From Prosopocoilus inquinatus (Eukaryota > Arthropoda > Insecta > Coleoptera > Lucanidae), in contig CM069879.1 of the NCBI GenBank assembly GCA_036172665.1, forward strand, positions 21,801,924 to 21,865,923: a stretch of 64,000 nucleotides of DNA, read 5' to 3'. Below are positions 11,620 to 22,434 of the stretch, piece by piece. Both the position numbers and the translations under genes were made by a program. The notes below the pieces were generated by a model. That model was not told where the DNA came from and did not search any database. It saw nothing but the letters and a program-made list of their open reading frames with translations. Within the stretch, counting starts at the first letter, position 1; every line of letters begins with the position of its first letter.

Positions 11620-11935
11620 AGAATGCAGGTGATGATTAAGTTTGTACAGAATTATTGAAAATGGTAGAAAGAAAATTATACAATATGCACCATATAATAA
11701 GTAAAATATAAAACAAAGAAAAATTGCTTGGGGACAGGAAAATGAGATTAATAATGTTAATACCCCTAAACAAGAAGATCTTACCGAATGTTTAAACAAC
11801 ATTGTTAAACGACATACTCAACATTTTTATGACCATTTTGAAAGAGTTGCTCATACATCGTATAGAAAAAGTTATGGGAAATTACCAGTTACACTTTGGC
11901 ATAGATAAATCGCAAGTACAAAATATCACAAAAGG
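11620..11935 (+). pseudogene. LINE reverse transcriptase fingers remnant
   Basis: Translation gives NAGDD, one stop, then CTELLKMVERKLYNMHHIIS, KIxNKEKLLGDRKMRLIMLI and, after a frame change, VMGNYQLHFGIDKSQVQNI. This matches the RT entry segment GxDGIxxELLKxGGEKLxxxI, IWxxEKxPxDWKxxxIxPIxKK and the later GNYQxGFRxGRSTxDQI of endonuclease-reverse-transcriptase LINEs. Several stops and frameshifts make it inactive. Palm motif (F/Y)xDD is not found. Confidence 0.75.
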
Positions 11936-12210
11936 CAAAGAAACTGATTAACGACAGAGAAGATTGGAGAAAAAAGTGAAGCTAAGAACATGCCCGGGGA
12001 TGGAATCAAGAAAAAAATTAATGAAGCAGACTAAGAACCTTGACACGAACATGTACAGTTTAATAAAAATGATAATAATTTGCAAAAAAAAGAAATAATT
12101 TGCTGAAAGACGATGTTTTTCGTCTTCCAAGCTTATGTGACGCCCTGACAATTTTTGACGGCTTTAAAAGTACGTTGAAGGAAATAGAAATACAGGTATT
12201 ATAAAGAATT

Positions 12211-13503
12211 GGCTCTATCATCGGTGGTCATTTAAGCACATTTAGGGGCCTAGGGGGTAGTAAACTAAAGACCTCATCAAATTACCTGTTAAAATGTAAG
12301 AAAGTTCTGGCCTTTAAAAGTGAAGTTAAAAGAATCGGAGAGAGGAGTTATCCTGTAGGCAACATGATTGGCACATAGACAAGAAAAAGAAAGAGAGAAG
12401 TGGAATTATGAAGCAGAAGGTTGTAAAAAAATTAAATGAAGAGCAAATTTAAACTTGCCAAGATTTCAGAAGACGATTGAATGTATGTATATTGTATCTC
12501 AGGAATTATAAAAACTACGAGGACAATGGAAATAACTCAAAGTTTGCTGAGAGAATATTTTAAAGGCCATAGAAGAAGTATATTGCCTACAAATTAATTC
12601 TTTCAATAATATTAATTTTGTGTTGTAATTCTAACATTTTATAAATTGAAAATACTATATGTCACAATTTGACATTTGTTTAATTTAAATATGATTTAAA
12701 TCAGACGTTGGCAAGGTAGGGGATCATGACGAGGCATATCCTCTTTCTTCGCGATATCAGTTGTGCGCTTATCTCAGAAACCAATGACACAGGAACGTTT
12801 TTTGTAACTTTTTTATGCCTACCTTTCGAAGAGAGAACATTGAAATCGTAGCCCACATTAATTGGGTATATAATTATTGAATTTACTTTGCAATTACAGT
12901 GGAAAACTCCAAACTTCATTAAATTTACTAAATATTTTACTCTGTAAAACTGTATTCACCTTTGATATTTAAGTTCTCCATATATGCATGCATAATCTAA
13001 CACTGGCATTTTTTTAAGTATTATTAAATAATTAATAATATTCAAGAACAACTGATATGATACGTGAATGGTAAAGCGCTAATGTAATTAATATGTATCT
13101 AATTGTACGTGCGCATTCGTCGAATTCCTCGTTCATTCATTCTTCGGCTTCATTCTCCTCGATTTGTTTTGCATTGTAAATAATGAAAACACAAGCCATT
13201 CACTCTCATTCTCGGAAATATTCACCTACACAAAGTTAGCGCAAGCCGCATATTTGTGTACCTGTATTTTATGCTGATTGTCCAATTCAAAAGGGTTACA
13301 TAGCAAGTTTCACAGCGTGGATACAATTAATCGATCGTCCTCGCCGCAAAAAGATACATTCTGTTCAGAATCTCCAGATATTCTGAATTTCAAAACATGC
13401 AAATCCTCTTCTTTACTGTTTAGTCTAGCATAGCGTTGTTACACTAGACAGAGTGTATAAAAGGAGAAGATAGCACATTTTATTTAAGTTGACCACCAAT
13501 GTA
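12211..13503. other. Mostly non-coding; A/G-rich then plain AT-rich
   Basis: Up to about 12480 the plus strand stays A/G-rich like the LINE remnant before it. From 12590 a relic of the DUF4817-type transposon follows (separate entry). 12900-13500 holds no recognisable feature. Confidence 0.45.
12590..12888 (-). mobile_element. 5'-end relic of DUF4817-type DNA transposon
   Basis: The minus strand has a start codon at 12637 followed by MLELQHKINIIERIN, against MLELQQKIFIIESYF in the fuller copy at 16696. The non-coding part upstream also matches: TGTCACAATTTGACATTTGT near 12660 and GAAATCGTAGCCCACATTAA near 12843 correspond to the stretch 16715-16820 of the other copy, reaching into its TIR. 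Only the first 15 or so codons remain, so this is a truncated second copy. Confidence 0.75.
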
Positions 13504-14562
13504 CACTCGTGGACTTTAAAAAAGTCCATGTCTTTACAGCCCCTGTACACTACTTTACCGGCCGACTATATTAATCCGACCGACCTAAAGCTATTTACGG
13601 GTACTCTTGCAATCTTTCCAACATATTCGTACACATGTATGATGTATTGATGCTTCAATACAATACTGCTTTACACGGATCAAGTTCACTATAAGAAAAA
13701 GTTTTTTATTTTTAATTTTTCGAAAAAATCATTATAAAAAGCTGTTTCTCTTAAAACGTAATAAATATTACAGAAAATAATAAATTCCTATTAATAACTG
13801 AAAAAGTTAGGAAATTTATTTTTTAACTTTAACAAAATGTGACAAAATCAAAATTCTCTTAAAAATCATGTCACCTAGGAACTGACTGTATTATGGATTT
13901 GATACCATATCACGTTTTCATTCACAATATCCTTGTTTTATTAATATTTTCGCAGGTTCATAAAATTTTTAAAATGAAAAAATTAAAACTTATTTTTTTA
14001 AGAAAGTTAATTTTAAATGATTTTATTCTACGTAACTACTACCCCCATTAATTAATTAACAGTAATTTATATTACTTGACTTAAATAGTTTACCTGAATT
14101 TACTAACGGAATTTTTGAACACTGTCCTATTTTGTGAAAGCGTAAACATGATTTTATTTTATGTTATTGTTATTAATAGATATTTAATATTTTCTAAAGC
14201 AGTTTTGGAATTTTTATGACATCCAGAAAAGTGAAAAATTAAAAGATTTTTCCTATAATAATGAACTCGATCCGTGGACACGGTTTATATTGGATTCTAT
14301 ACATATACTGAGTGTATCAGAAATACGTGTGTTAATTTTAAACCACAGAACTGGCCGAGCTGAACAATTTCATTTTATGGCATTTTGAAAATATCGTCAA
14401 TTTTTTGTAATTCTTTTACCCCTATTTCTGAGCAAACGAGTCGTTTGGTGTTTGAACCGAACCATCTTTCGAAAACCATGGTAACTACGGCGGATACAAT
14501 TATTATGTATAATATGTCAAAACAACTGTCATTTTTATAATAAAAAATTAACAGATACACTC

Positions 14563-14850
14563 ATGGTGTATCGTAGAGCTTGTAGAAATGGTGACTAGAA
14601 GACTGCGGTTCGTCTTCTGATCGTATTTTACCCAACAGGCATACATTTCAATTAACGTCCAAATTCTCCAGGATCATGGCTCGTTTCAACTTCTAGCCAA
14701 AAACCGTGGCCGACCTCGTAATGAATGTTGACGAAAACATTTTGGATGCTGTAACTGTTGCTGGTATAATTACATTATAAGACATGCACTTCAGCAAGGT
14801 GTATCGCATTTGACAGTTTGGCAAATTTTAAAAATGCAATAGTTATGTGC
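14563..14850 (+). pseudogene. DUF4817-type transposase HTH fragment
   Basis: Reading from ATG at 14563: MVYRRACRNGD, a stop, KTAVRLLIVFYPTGIHFN, then NVQILQDHGSFQLLAKNRGR and PRNEC, then DENILDAV and, after frame change, ALQQGVSHLTVWQILKMQ. These match in order the helix-turn-helix domain of this insect transposase group (VRLYxERFPxRxHPNxxTF, VQRLxETGSF, NRGRPR, ILDAVEENP, LGVSHSTVWRVLKEQ). No DDE domain follows. It is a distant relative of, not the same family as, the transposase at 15642-16696. Confidence 0.7.
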
Positions 14851-15093
14851 AATTACAGTTTTCTTTTGCTGTGTTTAAGGATTATGGAAATCTATAATAA
14901 TGAATAATTATTTTTCTCCAACAAGTTATAAACGCAATTGCTGTTCAAAATTAGTAAATGTGACATTAAAATTGACTTTTTTATGTGACTTTTTCGTTTC
15001 TATGACAACAGAATTTTCCGGTCTTAACCACAGGCGGGTATATATTTTAATATGTAAAACGTTTCAATTGTTAAATCAATTTAGAAAGCTTTA

Positions 15094-15150
15094 AATAAAA
15101 AAAATAATAATAAAATAAAATAATAATAATAAATAATACATAATAATTTC
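15094..15150. repeat. AAT/TAA-rich simple repeat
   Basis: About 55 bp of interrupted (TAA)n and (A)nT units (for example AATAATAATAAAATAAAATA). It has no coding meaning; it could be a decayed LINE tail or a microsatellite. Confidence 0.7.
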
Positions 15151-15214
15151 TTGAGTTTTCTTGATTATTTTTTTTATTTTATTTAATCAATTCAATTATA
15201 AAATTATGAAAATT

Positions 15215-15317
15215 TTTGTTACAAATCGTTTTTGACTTATTATGTAGCAAAATGGTTTCAATTTGTCAATCCTAATGCAATATTAAGTCAAAAAGCGATC
15301 GTAGGATGTCGCTGTTT
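15215..15317 (+). repeat. Dispersed Penelope-associated repeat, partial copy
   Basis: Contains both ends of a repeat family seen at 23383, 28561-29034 and 51120: TTGTTACAAATCGTTTTTGA at the left and AAAAAGCGATCGTAGGATGT then CGCTGTTT at the right. The interior with the GCAGTGAAAAC...CCCTGCTTGGGGC core is missing. Confidence 0.75.
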
Positions 15318-15505
15318 AAACTATTTATTATTACAAAATCATGATTAAATATAACTGAAATTGTATGGCTGGCAAAAGGAAAGTGTTAGGAAAGAGTTAC
15401 ATGAATTTCAGGCTAGGTGGCCTTCATCAAAATTCTGTATCTTAAAAATTTTCGTGTTATAAAAGAACTTTTGGAAAAACTTACCCTATTCTATATTCCA
15501 TTCTA

Positions 15506-16842
15506 CCGTGCCTTCAATTAAATTCCTCATTAAAGGAACCTGTGATTTTTTTATGAAGTTGGCGACACAATTCTAGAGAAAACTGTTATCATTAACTGTC
15601 AGTACTGATCATAACATCAAATAAAAACACAACATTAAAGTTTAAAGTAGATGCTTAAAGTCCTCTCCTTCAGCTTGAATACATAAGCGTACTCTCCGTT
15701 TCATGTTTTCAAACCCGTTTGCTAAGTGTTCGGGGGTCATGCTAGCACACACATCTGTAATGCCCGCACGAAGTTCTTCGATTGTGTGATGCGTAGTTCT
15801 AAAAACATTGCATTCATGTGCGGATAAATGAAGTAATCCATAATTGTGAGATCCGGAGACCTTGCAGGAAAATTCACAATCCGATTATCGAAAAACTGCT
15901 GCAGGAAAGTCATTGTTTGATGAGCTGTGTGGGTGCAGTAGCATTGTCTTGCTGAAAAAAACCTTCTGTAAGTTCATCATCATGTAGTTGATTAATGAAA
16001 GGTTCTAATAACTCATTTCGGTATCTTTCAGCAGTTACTGAGTCGTTAAAAATATTGGTCCGATGATACGCCTTCTTGACACTACTAGCCAAACACCAAT
16101 TTTCAATGGATGTAACGGAGTTTCCACAAATTCATGGGGATTTTCTGCTGACCATATTCTCATATTCTGTTTTAAAGAGCCTGAGAGATGAAACCAGGCC
16201 TCATCGGAAAAGAAACACTTGTCAAGAATGTCGTCGTTGTTTAAGTTATCAAGAAACCACTGACAATATTCTGTTCTTCTGTGAAAATCTACTGGCCCGA
16301 GTTCGCGAACAGTTTGGCTCTTATATTGATAAAGCTTTAAGTCTTTTTTAAGAATAGTGTGACATGTTCCCACTGATAACTTCTTGTGAATGTTTCGCAA
16401 TAGATTTCTTGGGAGAGTGTTCCATTCGATCCCGAAAATTTTCAATGCAGACTGCAGTCCTTTTTTTTAGCTGCTCCGCTCCCTGTTTTGCGACCAAGTG
16501 ATCCTGTTTCACGAAATTTGAGAACACAAGCTTGGATATGTTTAACTAGCTGTTCATAAGCATAAGCAAAATGAGGAAACTGCTGTCGAAACTTCTGTAC
16601 ACACTGATTAATTGAATAAACTAACTGTCCATTTTCTATTCTACCGGTTTGAAAATAACTTTCAATAATAAATATTTTCTGCTGTAATTCTAACATTTTG
16701 AATTAAATGAAAATACAAAGTGTCAATTTGACATTTGTTTAATTAAATAATTGAATAGCTATCAGTGCTGCATATCTTAGGAGAAAAAAAAAAACAGTGA
16801 AATCATAGCCTACTTTAATGAGGAATTCAATTGAAGGCACGG
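15506..16842 (-). mobile_element. Complete DNA transposon, 1337 bp, DUF4817-type transposase
   Basis: The ends are inverted repeats: CCGTGCCTTCAATTAAATTC at 15506 and CCGTGCCTTCAATTGAATTC read inward from 16842; similarity continues through CTCATTAAAG to about 45 bp. TA dinucleotides flank both ends (15504-15505, 16843-16844), the IS630/Tc1/mariner target duplication. The single gene inside is broken by frameshifts. It sits inside the larger 13504-17361 element. Confidence 0.9.
15642..16696 (-). pseudogene. Transposase: DUF4817 helix-turn-helix plus DDE domain, frameshifted
   Basis: From the ATG at 16696: MLELQQKIFIIESYF, VYSINQCVQKFRQQFPHF and IQACVLKFRETGSLGRK form the N-terminal helix-turn-helix. 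After a frameshift near 16440 come LPRNLLRNIHKKL, KKDLKLYQYKSQTVREL and FFSDEAWFHLSG (first catalytic Asp), then IWSAENPHEFVETPLHP and SRRRIIGPIFL. The frame at 16092-15910 has FFQQDNATA (second Asp). A further frameshift leads to ARSPDLTIMDYFIY (third acidic residue) and the C-terminus TIEELRAGITDVCASMTPEH to the stop at 15642. Domain order is complete, about 350 codons, but several frameshifts inactivate it. Confidence 0.9.
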
Positions 16843-17582
16843 TATAACCAAATATTATTATGGGCAACTAATAAATTATTGCATGTAATATTTGGTTACG
16901 TGGTAATAATCTGTTTTTAGAGTGTAGTCAGTTTCCTACCGGCGCTCGTAGTGAGTAGAATTTTTTCATTTTAACATTACAATTTCGAACTTTGGCATTC
17001 TTGCCGTAAAAGTGCCTAAAAAAACTGAACTGAGTGAGCATTTACGCTTCCGAATTATGTTATGAAAACAAGTGTAATATTTAATAAAAAAAAAAAAAAC
17101 TAAATTGTGAAATATTTTTTAAAACTTAAATGTATTAACGTTACAACTTTTTAATGATTATTTTATTTTTCATTGTTTGTAATAAAATCTAATACTTATA
17201 ACTTGAAAAATATTACTGAAACAAAACTATCTTATACGAGTCTTCTAAATGTAACCGCTTGAAATAATTTATCCAGATTTTAGCCTCGCAATAATACAGT
17301 CGGCCGGTAAACCAGTGGACAGGGGCTGCAAAAGCATGGGCTTTTTTAATGTCCACGAGTGTACAGTAAATTTTATTCTGTTGATTCTTGATTGTTTTTA
17401 AAAATGTCGTCTTGAATTTGCCCTTGCTTTCGACTGATATTCAAAATGTACACTGTTAGTTTTGTCAACACTCTGTACATTTATTGACTCAGAAGTCAAT
17501 GGGGTCCAGGCTGATTTAAACGTGTGCGGAAGTGATATAGAGAAACAAAGTTGCACGTTGCCATCGCTGCTACATTTCCTAA

Positions 17583-17773
17583 ATGGGCATAATACACACG
17601 GTCAAATAGGCCTTCACGGCTGTCTGAAGAGGCAAGTCTTCGAGCAAGTACGATAGATTTATTTGCGTACTGTAGTTCAGAGTACACACAAACATACACA
17701 CATTCGTACTTACCTTCGAGCCTTCAAACCTTCAGTTAGGCGCGAAGGCCTACCTGATCGTGTGTACGCCCAT
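17583..17773. mobile_element. PIF/Harbinger-like MITE, copy A (191 bp)
   Basis: Bounded by ATGGGCAT...(left) and GTACGCCCAT (right) and flanked by TAA on both sides (17580-17582, 17774-17776), a 3-bp target duplication as in Tourist/PIF-Harbinger elements. No coding capacity. The interior includes AGTACGATAGATTTATTTGC and ACTTACCTTCGAGCCTTCAA, found in inverted order in copy B. Confidence 0.85.
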
Positions 17774-17802
17774 TAAGAGAATAAATGAAACGCTTGAGCT
17801 AA

Positions 17803-17973
17803 ATGGGCATACACACGATCAGGTTTGCTTTAGCGCCCAACTGAAGGTTTGAAGGCTCGGAGGTAAGTGCGAATACGTGTACGCTGAACTACAATACGCA
17901 AATAAATCTATCGTACTTGCTCGCAGACTTGCCTCTTCGGCCGTCGCGCCTACCTGATGGTGTGTATGCCCAC
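17803..17973. mobile_element. PIF/Harbinger-like MITE, copy B (171 bp, inverted)
   Basis: Same family as copy A in the opposite orientation, separated from it by only 29 bp including both inner TAA duplications. Left end ATGGGCATACACACGATCAG; right end GATGGTGTGTATGCCCAC with a last-base mismatch; TAA at 17800-17802 and 17974-17976. Each copy has its own TSD, so these are two insertions rather than one foldback. Confidence 0.85.
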
Positions 17974-17976
17974 TAA

Positions 17977-19683
17977 CAGCCGGCAACGTAGATACTCTGT
18001 GAGACCAACAGTGTATGTAGTATACATGCATCTTCTTGTTTTCATGTGCACCAGACGTTGTTTTTGATTTCATTCGTAAACTTGAAGACGCATTTCATCT
18101 TCCCAGGCATTCTTGGAAATATTTACGTGTTTATAAATTGTTGGTAGCTATCGCTTGTTTATATTGACTCAGTAAAAAGCGGAACAGATAGATCATGTAT
18201 TTTTGTAGAGTTAATAACACAACGATTGTCTGCAATTACGTCAATCACTCAGTCCGTAAGCAATTTAAAATTAGGACAAAGATGAACACCTCCTACAAAA
18301 AAAAAAGAACGGAGCTTATTATTTGTTGTTAGGTGACAAATTACGAGCAGTATTTTTTCAACGATTGAACTTGAATGCACGTTTTCTTGATTTTAAACTG
18401 ATTTAAGATTAATTAGCTGAAATTGCGAAATTATAAGAAAATTTATACCTGTACAAAAGCACAAGTATGTATCAGAAGGGGGATTGCTACCCTTGCAGAC
18501 AGAGTTGTGAAATAAAAGAAAAGACGACATGTACGTACGGTGTGACCAACGAGTGAATCCAGGGCCGCATTCTGCAGAATCAACAATTTGAGGGAAACGG
18601 TGAGTTTAGAGTGCGGCTCTATTTTTGCCAATAGACTAATTCACCCACAGTGGGCATTTTATAAAGACCTTAGATCTAAGTTAACGTATTGTAGTGCGAT
18701 AACTTAACTGTTACTTACTTATTTGGCACTGAGAAAGATAAACAGCATTGCTAGGGTGTGATACGAAAGGTTAAGAACTGCTCAATATTCTAGTATATAC
18801 AACTCTTGCTGATGATTACATAGGTTCACAATGATAAAGCGAACAAACTGTTCTGCGAAAAGTTGGTAAGGATGGTAATAAATAAAGACCGAAATCGTAT
18901 ATTTTGATATCATCAGTTAGAGTACGAATGATTTGTTTATGAGGAAGAGGCAATATTATTTTTAATTCGTTTTTATTGTGCAATCCACCGATATCCAGAT
19001 AGGTTCTTTACACCGCGTCCTTAGCATACGCTGCTCAATAATGACGTCGAAATATGTGATTCCGATCTCTGGTAATAAAAGTATTAATTTTTTAGCTCAT
19101 ACTAAAGTGCCCAATTTTATGAATAGTTGTGGTCACATTTGGACCATTCCGATAATAAATTTTAACAATTAAACACGTAGTTGAATCAGTAGTAGTTTCT
19201 TTGTCACATTTATTTTAAATTCCAAACTTTGACATCTTTCGTAACTTAAGCTAATTTTTTTTTATTACTTCTCTGCTCCTCTCGCTATATCAATTGTGGT
19301 CCAGTAAAAGAAAAAGTGTTTTACAACAGATATACCGATTGTTTTGTTGAAACTTGAAAAAAAAAACTTATTCATGTATATATCTTCTTATTGATTAAAT
19401 AAATACCTTACTTAAAAGAAAATCAAATTTCGGCCAAATTGAATTACACATCCAAGACCGATATTATTCGTTACTTTCGCTTTACTTAAAAATATATTTT
19501 TGCATGAGGCAGATTACGAACGAGAACGTTTACGAATTGTTGTGTGAGTGATCATTCTTTATAGTACTGTTATCCGTTTTCAAAATTCATGTGACGTTTG
19601 AAATTTTACATTGAAAATTTTGAGTGTATTTCGTAAGTTCCGAGGCATTTAACGATCAATTTTTATACTATCTTTGAATACTT
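17977..19683. other. Non-coding stretch, no gene seen
   Basis: AT-rich DNA with only short random open frames; no motif, repeat pair or RNA gene recognised. Confidence 0.5.
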
Positions 19684-20890
19684 AATAATAATAATATTTT
19701 ATTCGTGTCAAAACACGTACGTTTTACAGAAAATGTAACACTACAAATTTGCAATTACACACATTTGAACGTAGTTTGATATACAATGTGTACACAATGC
19801 TTACATATTTACTAAACCGTTAAGAATTTCCTCAAACGTATAAAATGCTTTGGACATAAAGTAACGTTTAATTCTAATCTTGAAAAGATTTTCACTTTTT
19901 ATTTCAGAGCTCAAAGCGTCTTACAGCATAATAGGTGATGCCCGTTTGTCCTCTAGTTAACTGTGTATGTGAGGTGATCAGATGGTCTTGATTTCATTGA
20001 TCATTATGCTGTTTAAAAACTGTAATATTTCTTTTAGTATACATTAAACAATGGAGAGCAAAAATGCAAGGCAGCGTCAATAGTTTTAGTTTGACAAAAT
20101 ATTATCCACAATCGTCCCTATAACCGATAGCTGCGCTGCCATTACGCACACGGCGCACCTTTGCATAGCAAAGATGTTACTCAAGCTTTAAGCTAGTTAA
20201 AGATAATTAAATGGAGAGTTGCCTTAAAGCATAAATAGCTTTAGCTAATTTACATGTTTTCCCCACTTCTGTCTAGAGTCATCACAAACTCCTAAAAAAT
20301 TTTACACTTTGTGGGTTGGTTTGACAATGATTAAGGTTTTTTAAAGAAGAAATCATTGAAATAGGATTCTGTGTGTTTAAAACTACCCCATTTGTTGTCA
20401 GCCAATTCGTTGCTTGCATAACGGCATCATTACATTTGTTAATTAATTAAACCAGGTAAATTTGAATCATGCTCTATAAGTGTCGTATCGTTTGCATAGA
20501 AAATACACTTTCTAGTTTCAGAGAAATCATTAAAATATATGGTGACCAACAAGGGCCCTAATATGGATACTTGGGGAACACGTGTTGAGATAGGCATCAT
20601 GGTTGACACATTGTTAACTGTTTTTACTATTTGCACACGATCTTGCTGATAAGTGCAATGAGCAAGCAATGAGTTTAATGCTGCTTTCGCTAAAGCTGTA
20701 TTTATTTAATTTCCTAAGTAATATTTTTGTGACATAAGCAGTCAAAGGCAAGTCAAAAAATTACACCTGATTAAATCCTTTCTCCATACTATACAGTGTG
20801 TTTTCGGCGAATCTTAATAAGGCGTCTGTCGTACAATGACCTTGCATAAAGCCAAATTGATTAGGATTAATCAAAGAATTGTTAAACTTG
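19684..20890 (-). mobile_element. LINE 3' part (CR1/Jockey-like) with (TAA)-type tail
   Basis: Minus-strand order: RT fingers and palm (20880-20439), decayed C-terminal region, stop codon at 19803-19801, then about 115 bp of 3' UTR ending in a repeated ATT/TAA tail near 19684-19700. The 5' half (ORF1, endonuclease, start of RT) is missing, the usual 5' truncation of LINE insertions. Confidence 0.85.
19801..20880 (-). pseudogene. LINE reverse transcriptase C-terminal part, degenerate
   Basis: At 20880-20763: NSLINPNQFGFMQGHCTTDA, then ENTLYSMEKGFNQV (SQHGFRKGxST region). At 20669-20439: RVPQVSILGPLLVTIYFNDF (GVPQGSILGPLLFxIYINDL) and FYANDTTLI, where the catalytic YADD reads YAND, a substitution in the second box position. 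Later fragments include LPCIFALHCLMYTKRN and, at the very end, SENLFKIRIKRYFMSKAF then YTFEEILNGLVNM and the stop. Multiple frameshifts. RT would copy its RNA at a nicked target; this copy is dead. Confidence 0.85.
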
Positions 20891-22434
20891 AAACTTAAAG
20901 TTGGAAATAGAAACGTCACGGGAGGTTTGTGAATGGATTAGTACCTATTACTTAGGTAATTTGTCCTTGTAATGGTAATCATTATATTTTTCAAGAGAAC
21001 GGTTACAAATAACTTTCATCTCAATAACCCTTGAAATAGACGAAGTACAAAATTTGTATTATAGAAAAAAACATATTTTTTTTGATCATTTCCTTCTTTC
21101 TTTTAAATATATACAGTAGTTTCTATTTAAGTTCTGTCGCTTGTATACCGAGTGCATCACCATTACTAGGCACTTGCCTCCACGAAGCAGTTTAAACGCA
21201 TAATGAAGTTTCAGTGTCTACCACGATGGTTTGTTAATCACATAATTTCGATGTGAGTTGTATGTCTACTTAGAGTGGCGCACCCTGTACAAGTTTAGTT
21301 TCGTATTGCTTTCGAAATCGCATAACATTCATGTCAAAGTTTTTCATCACACTAAAAATACTGTTTCTATTCTAATTATATCTACTATTTTAGTCTATTC
21401 TAAAGTAAATTTTCTTTTTAATTTATTTTTTTTAATTTGGTCTTTTGAAATTTATGTGTGTTAACGCCGTTTTACTTTTTATTTTACGCACGTACGTCTA
21501 TCTCCTTTTATATTCCGTTCGAAATAGAAAAAATATCCTTTTGTTGCAGTCATTTACCGCCGTTTAACTTTTTCTGCAAAATGAAAGTACGGAACCGTTG
21601 CGTTGCGAACGGATTACGTAACCGGCAATTAAACTTAATTGAAAAAAAAAAACGGTAATCGTGCAAGAATTTGTTGATCTAATCGACCTTAAACCTAGAC
21701 TATTTTTGCGTCAAGTACGTGATAGCCGGAATTTCATATTAATATTTCATACCTAATTTTATGCTAATCAGTGCGGTAATAGAATTTTGCGTCCCGCGTT
21801 ACCTAATTACAGAGCCAACACCAATTTTGCAGTTAATAAATTGTTGGTAATAATTTGTACCCGATAATGCAATCATAATTATTGAATGAGTGTCACGTTA
21901 TGAAATTTAGGAATTTCCCTGTCGGTTTTGATTCTTTTTTTGTGATAGAACTCGTCTCACCCTCCACTTACATTTATCGGTCTTGGCTCTTTTAATATTT
22001 GTTTAAATTCCTTCTTCCTCTGTTCTGTTTAATTCTCTGTCCTTGTGTGGAGTTATATAAAGTTTTTCTTTGTTAAAATTTATTTTCTTTTGTTTACATT
22101 GAATATTTGGGTGTTGGGATTATCCAATAAAAAATAACTGTGCAGAACATTCGTTGTGTAATTAGAGTGACATTGTCTCTGTCTTAAAATGATTTACCGC
22201 TCAAATAAATTTAGTCCAAACTCGTTAAAAAGCTGTCGCTTATGTAAGTGACAAGAAAAGGAAAATAAAAATAAGGGATTGTCAATTGTGTAATGTTAGC
22301 ATCGGTGGTGAGGTGTGAGGTACGCCGGTCGAGGAATTAAAATTCAGGTTAGTGCGGAATTTATTATTTACATATATTTTAACGATTTCACAATGACAAT
22401 ATCGCTGTTGATAATATCAATTTATGTTCTATAG
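20891..22434. other. Non-coding stretch, no gene seen
   Basis: AT-rich. A CACCCTGTA motif at about 21283 resembles a MITE end without a partner. Open frames at 21258-21658 are low-complexity and overlap; not genes. Confidence 0.5.

Larger units (their letters stand above)
9480..12210 (+). mobile_element. Decayed LINE (endonuclease-RT type, RTE-like?), split by mariner
   Basis: Frameshifted fragments on the A-rich plus strand follow the order of an AP-endonuclease/RT LINE. Near 9636 KWTQPGRIDKKQ recalls the endonuclease motif TWxSPDGRxxNQID; near 9690 RGANIPLAS recalls RGADIxSDHxL; near 9834 EWRTIREGAISAAV is the linker. RT fingers follow at 11620-11935. Mariner copy 2 (10114-11406) lies between linker and RT. 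The clade is tentative. Beyond about 11935 the sequence stays A/G-rich to about 12480 but I cannot read RT motifs. Confidence 0.7.
13504..17361. mobile_element. 3.86-kb TIR-bounded element (Tc1/mariner-like), with nested insertions
   Basis: The ends 13504-13573 and 17292-17361 are inverted repeats of about 70 bp: CACTCGTGGACTTTAAAAAA at the left, and CACTCGTGGACATTAAAAAA read inward from the right, both continuing through CAGCCCCTGT and TTTACCGGCCGACT. TA flanks both sides (13502-13503, 17362-17363), as for Tc1/mariner insertions. Inside are a plus-strand transposase fragment (14563-14850), a (TAA)n tract, a Penelope-associated repeat piece and a complete DUF4817-type transposon. The parent element is therefore old. 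Whether its own transposase is the 14.6-kb fragment is unknown. Confidence 0.7.
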
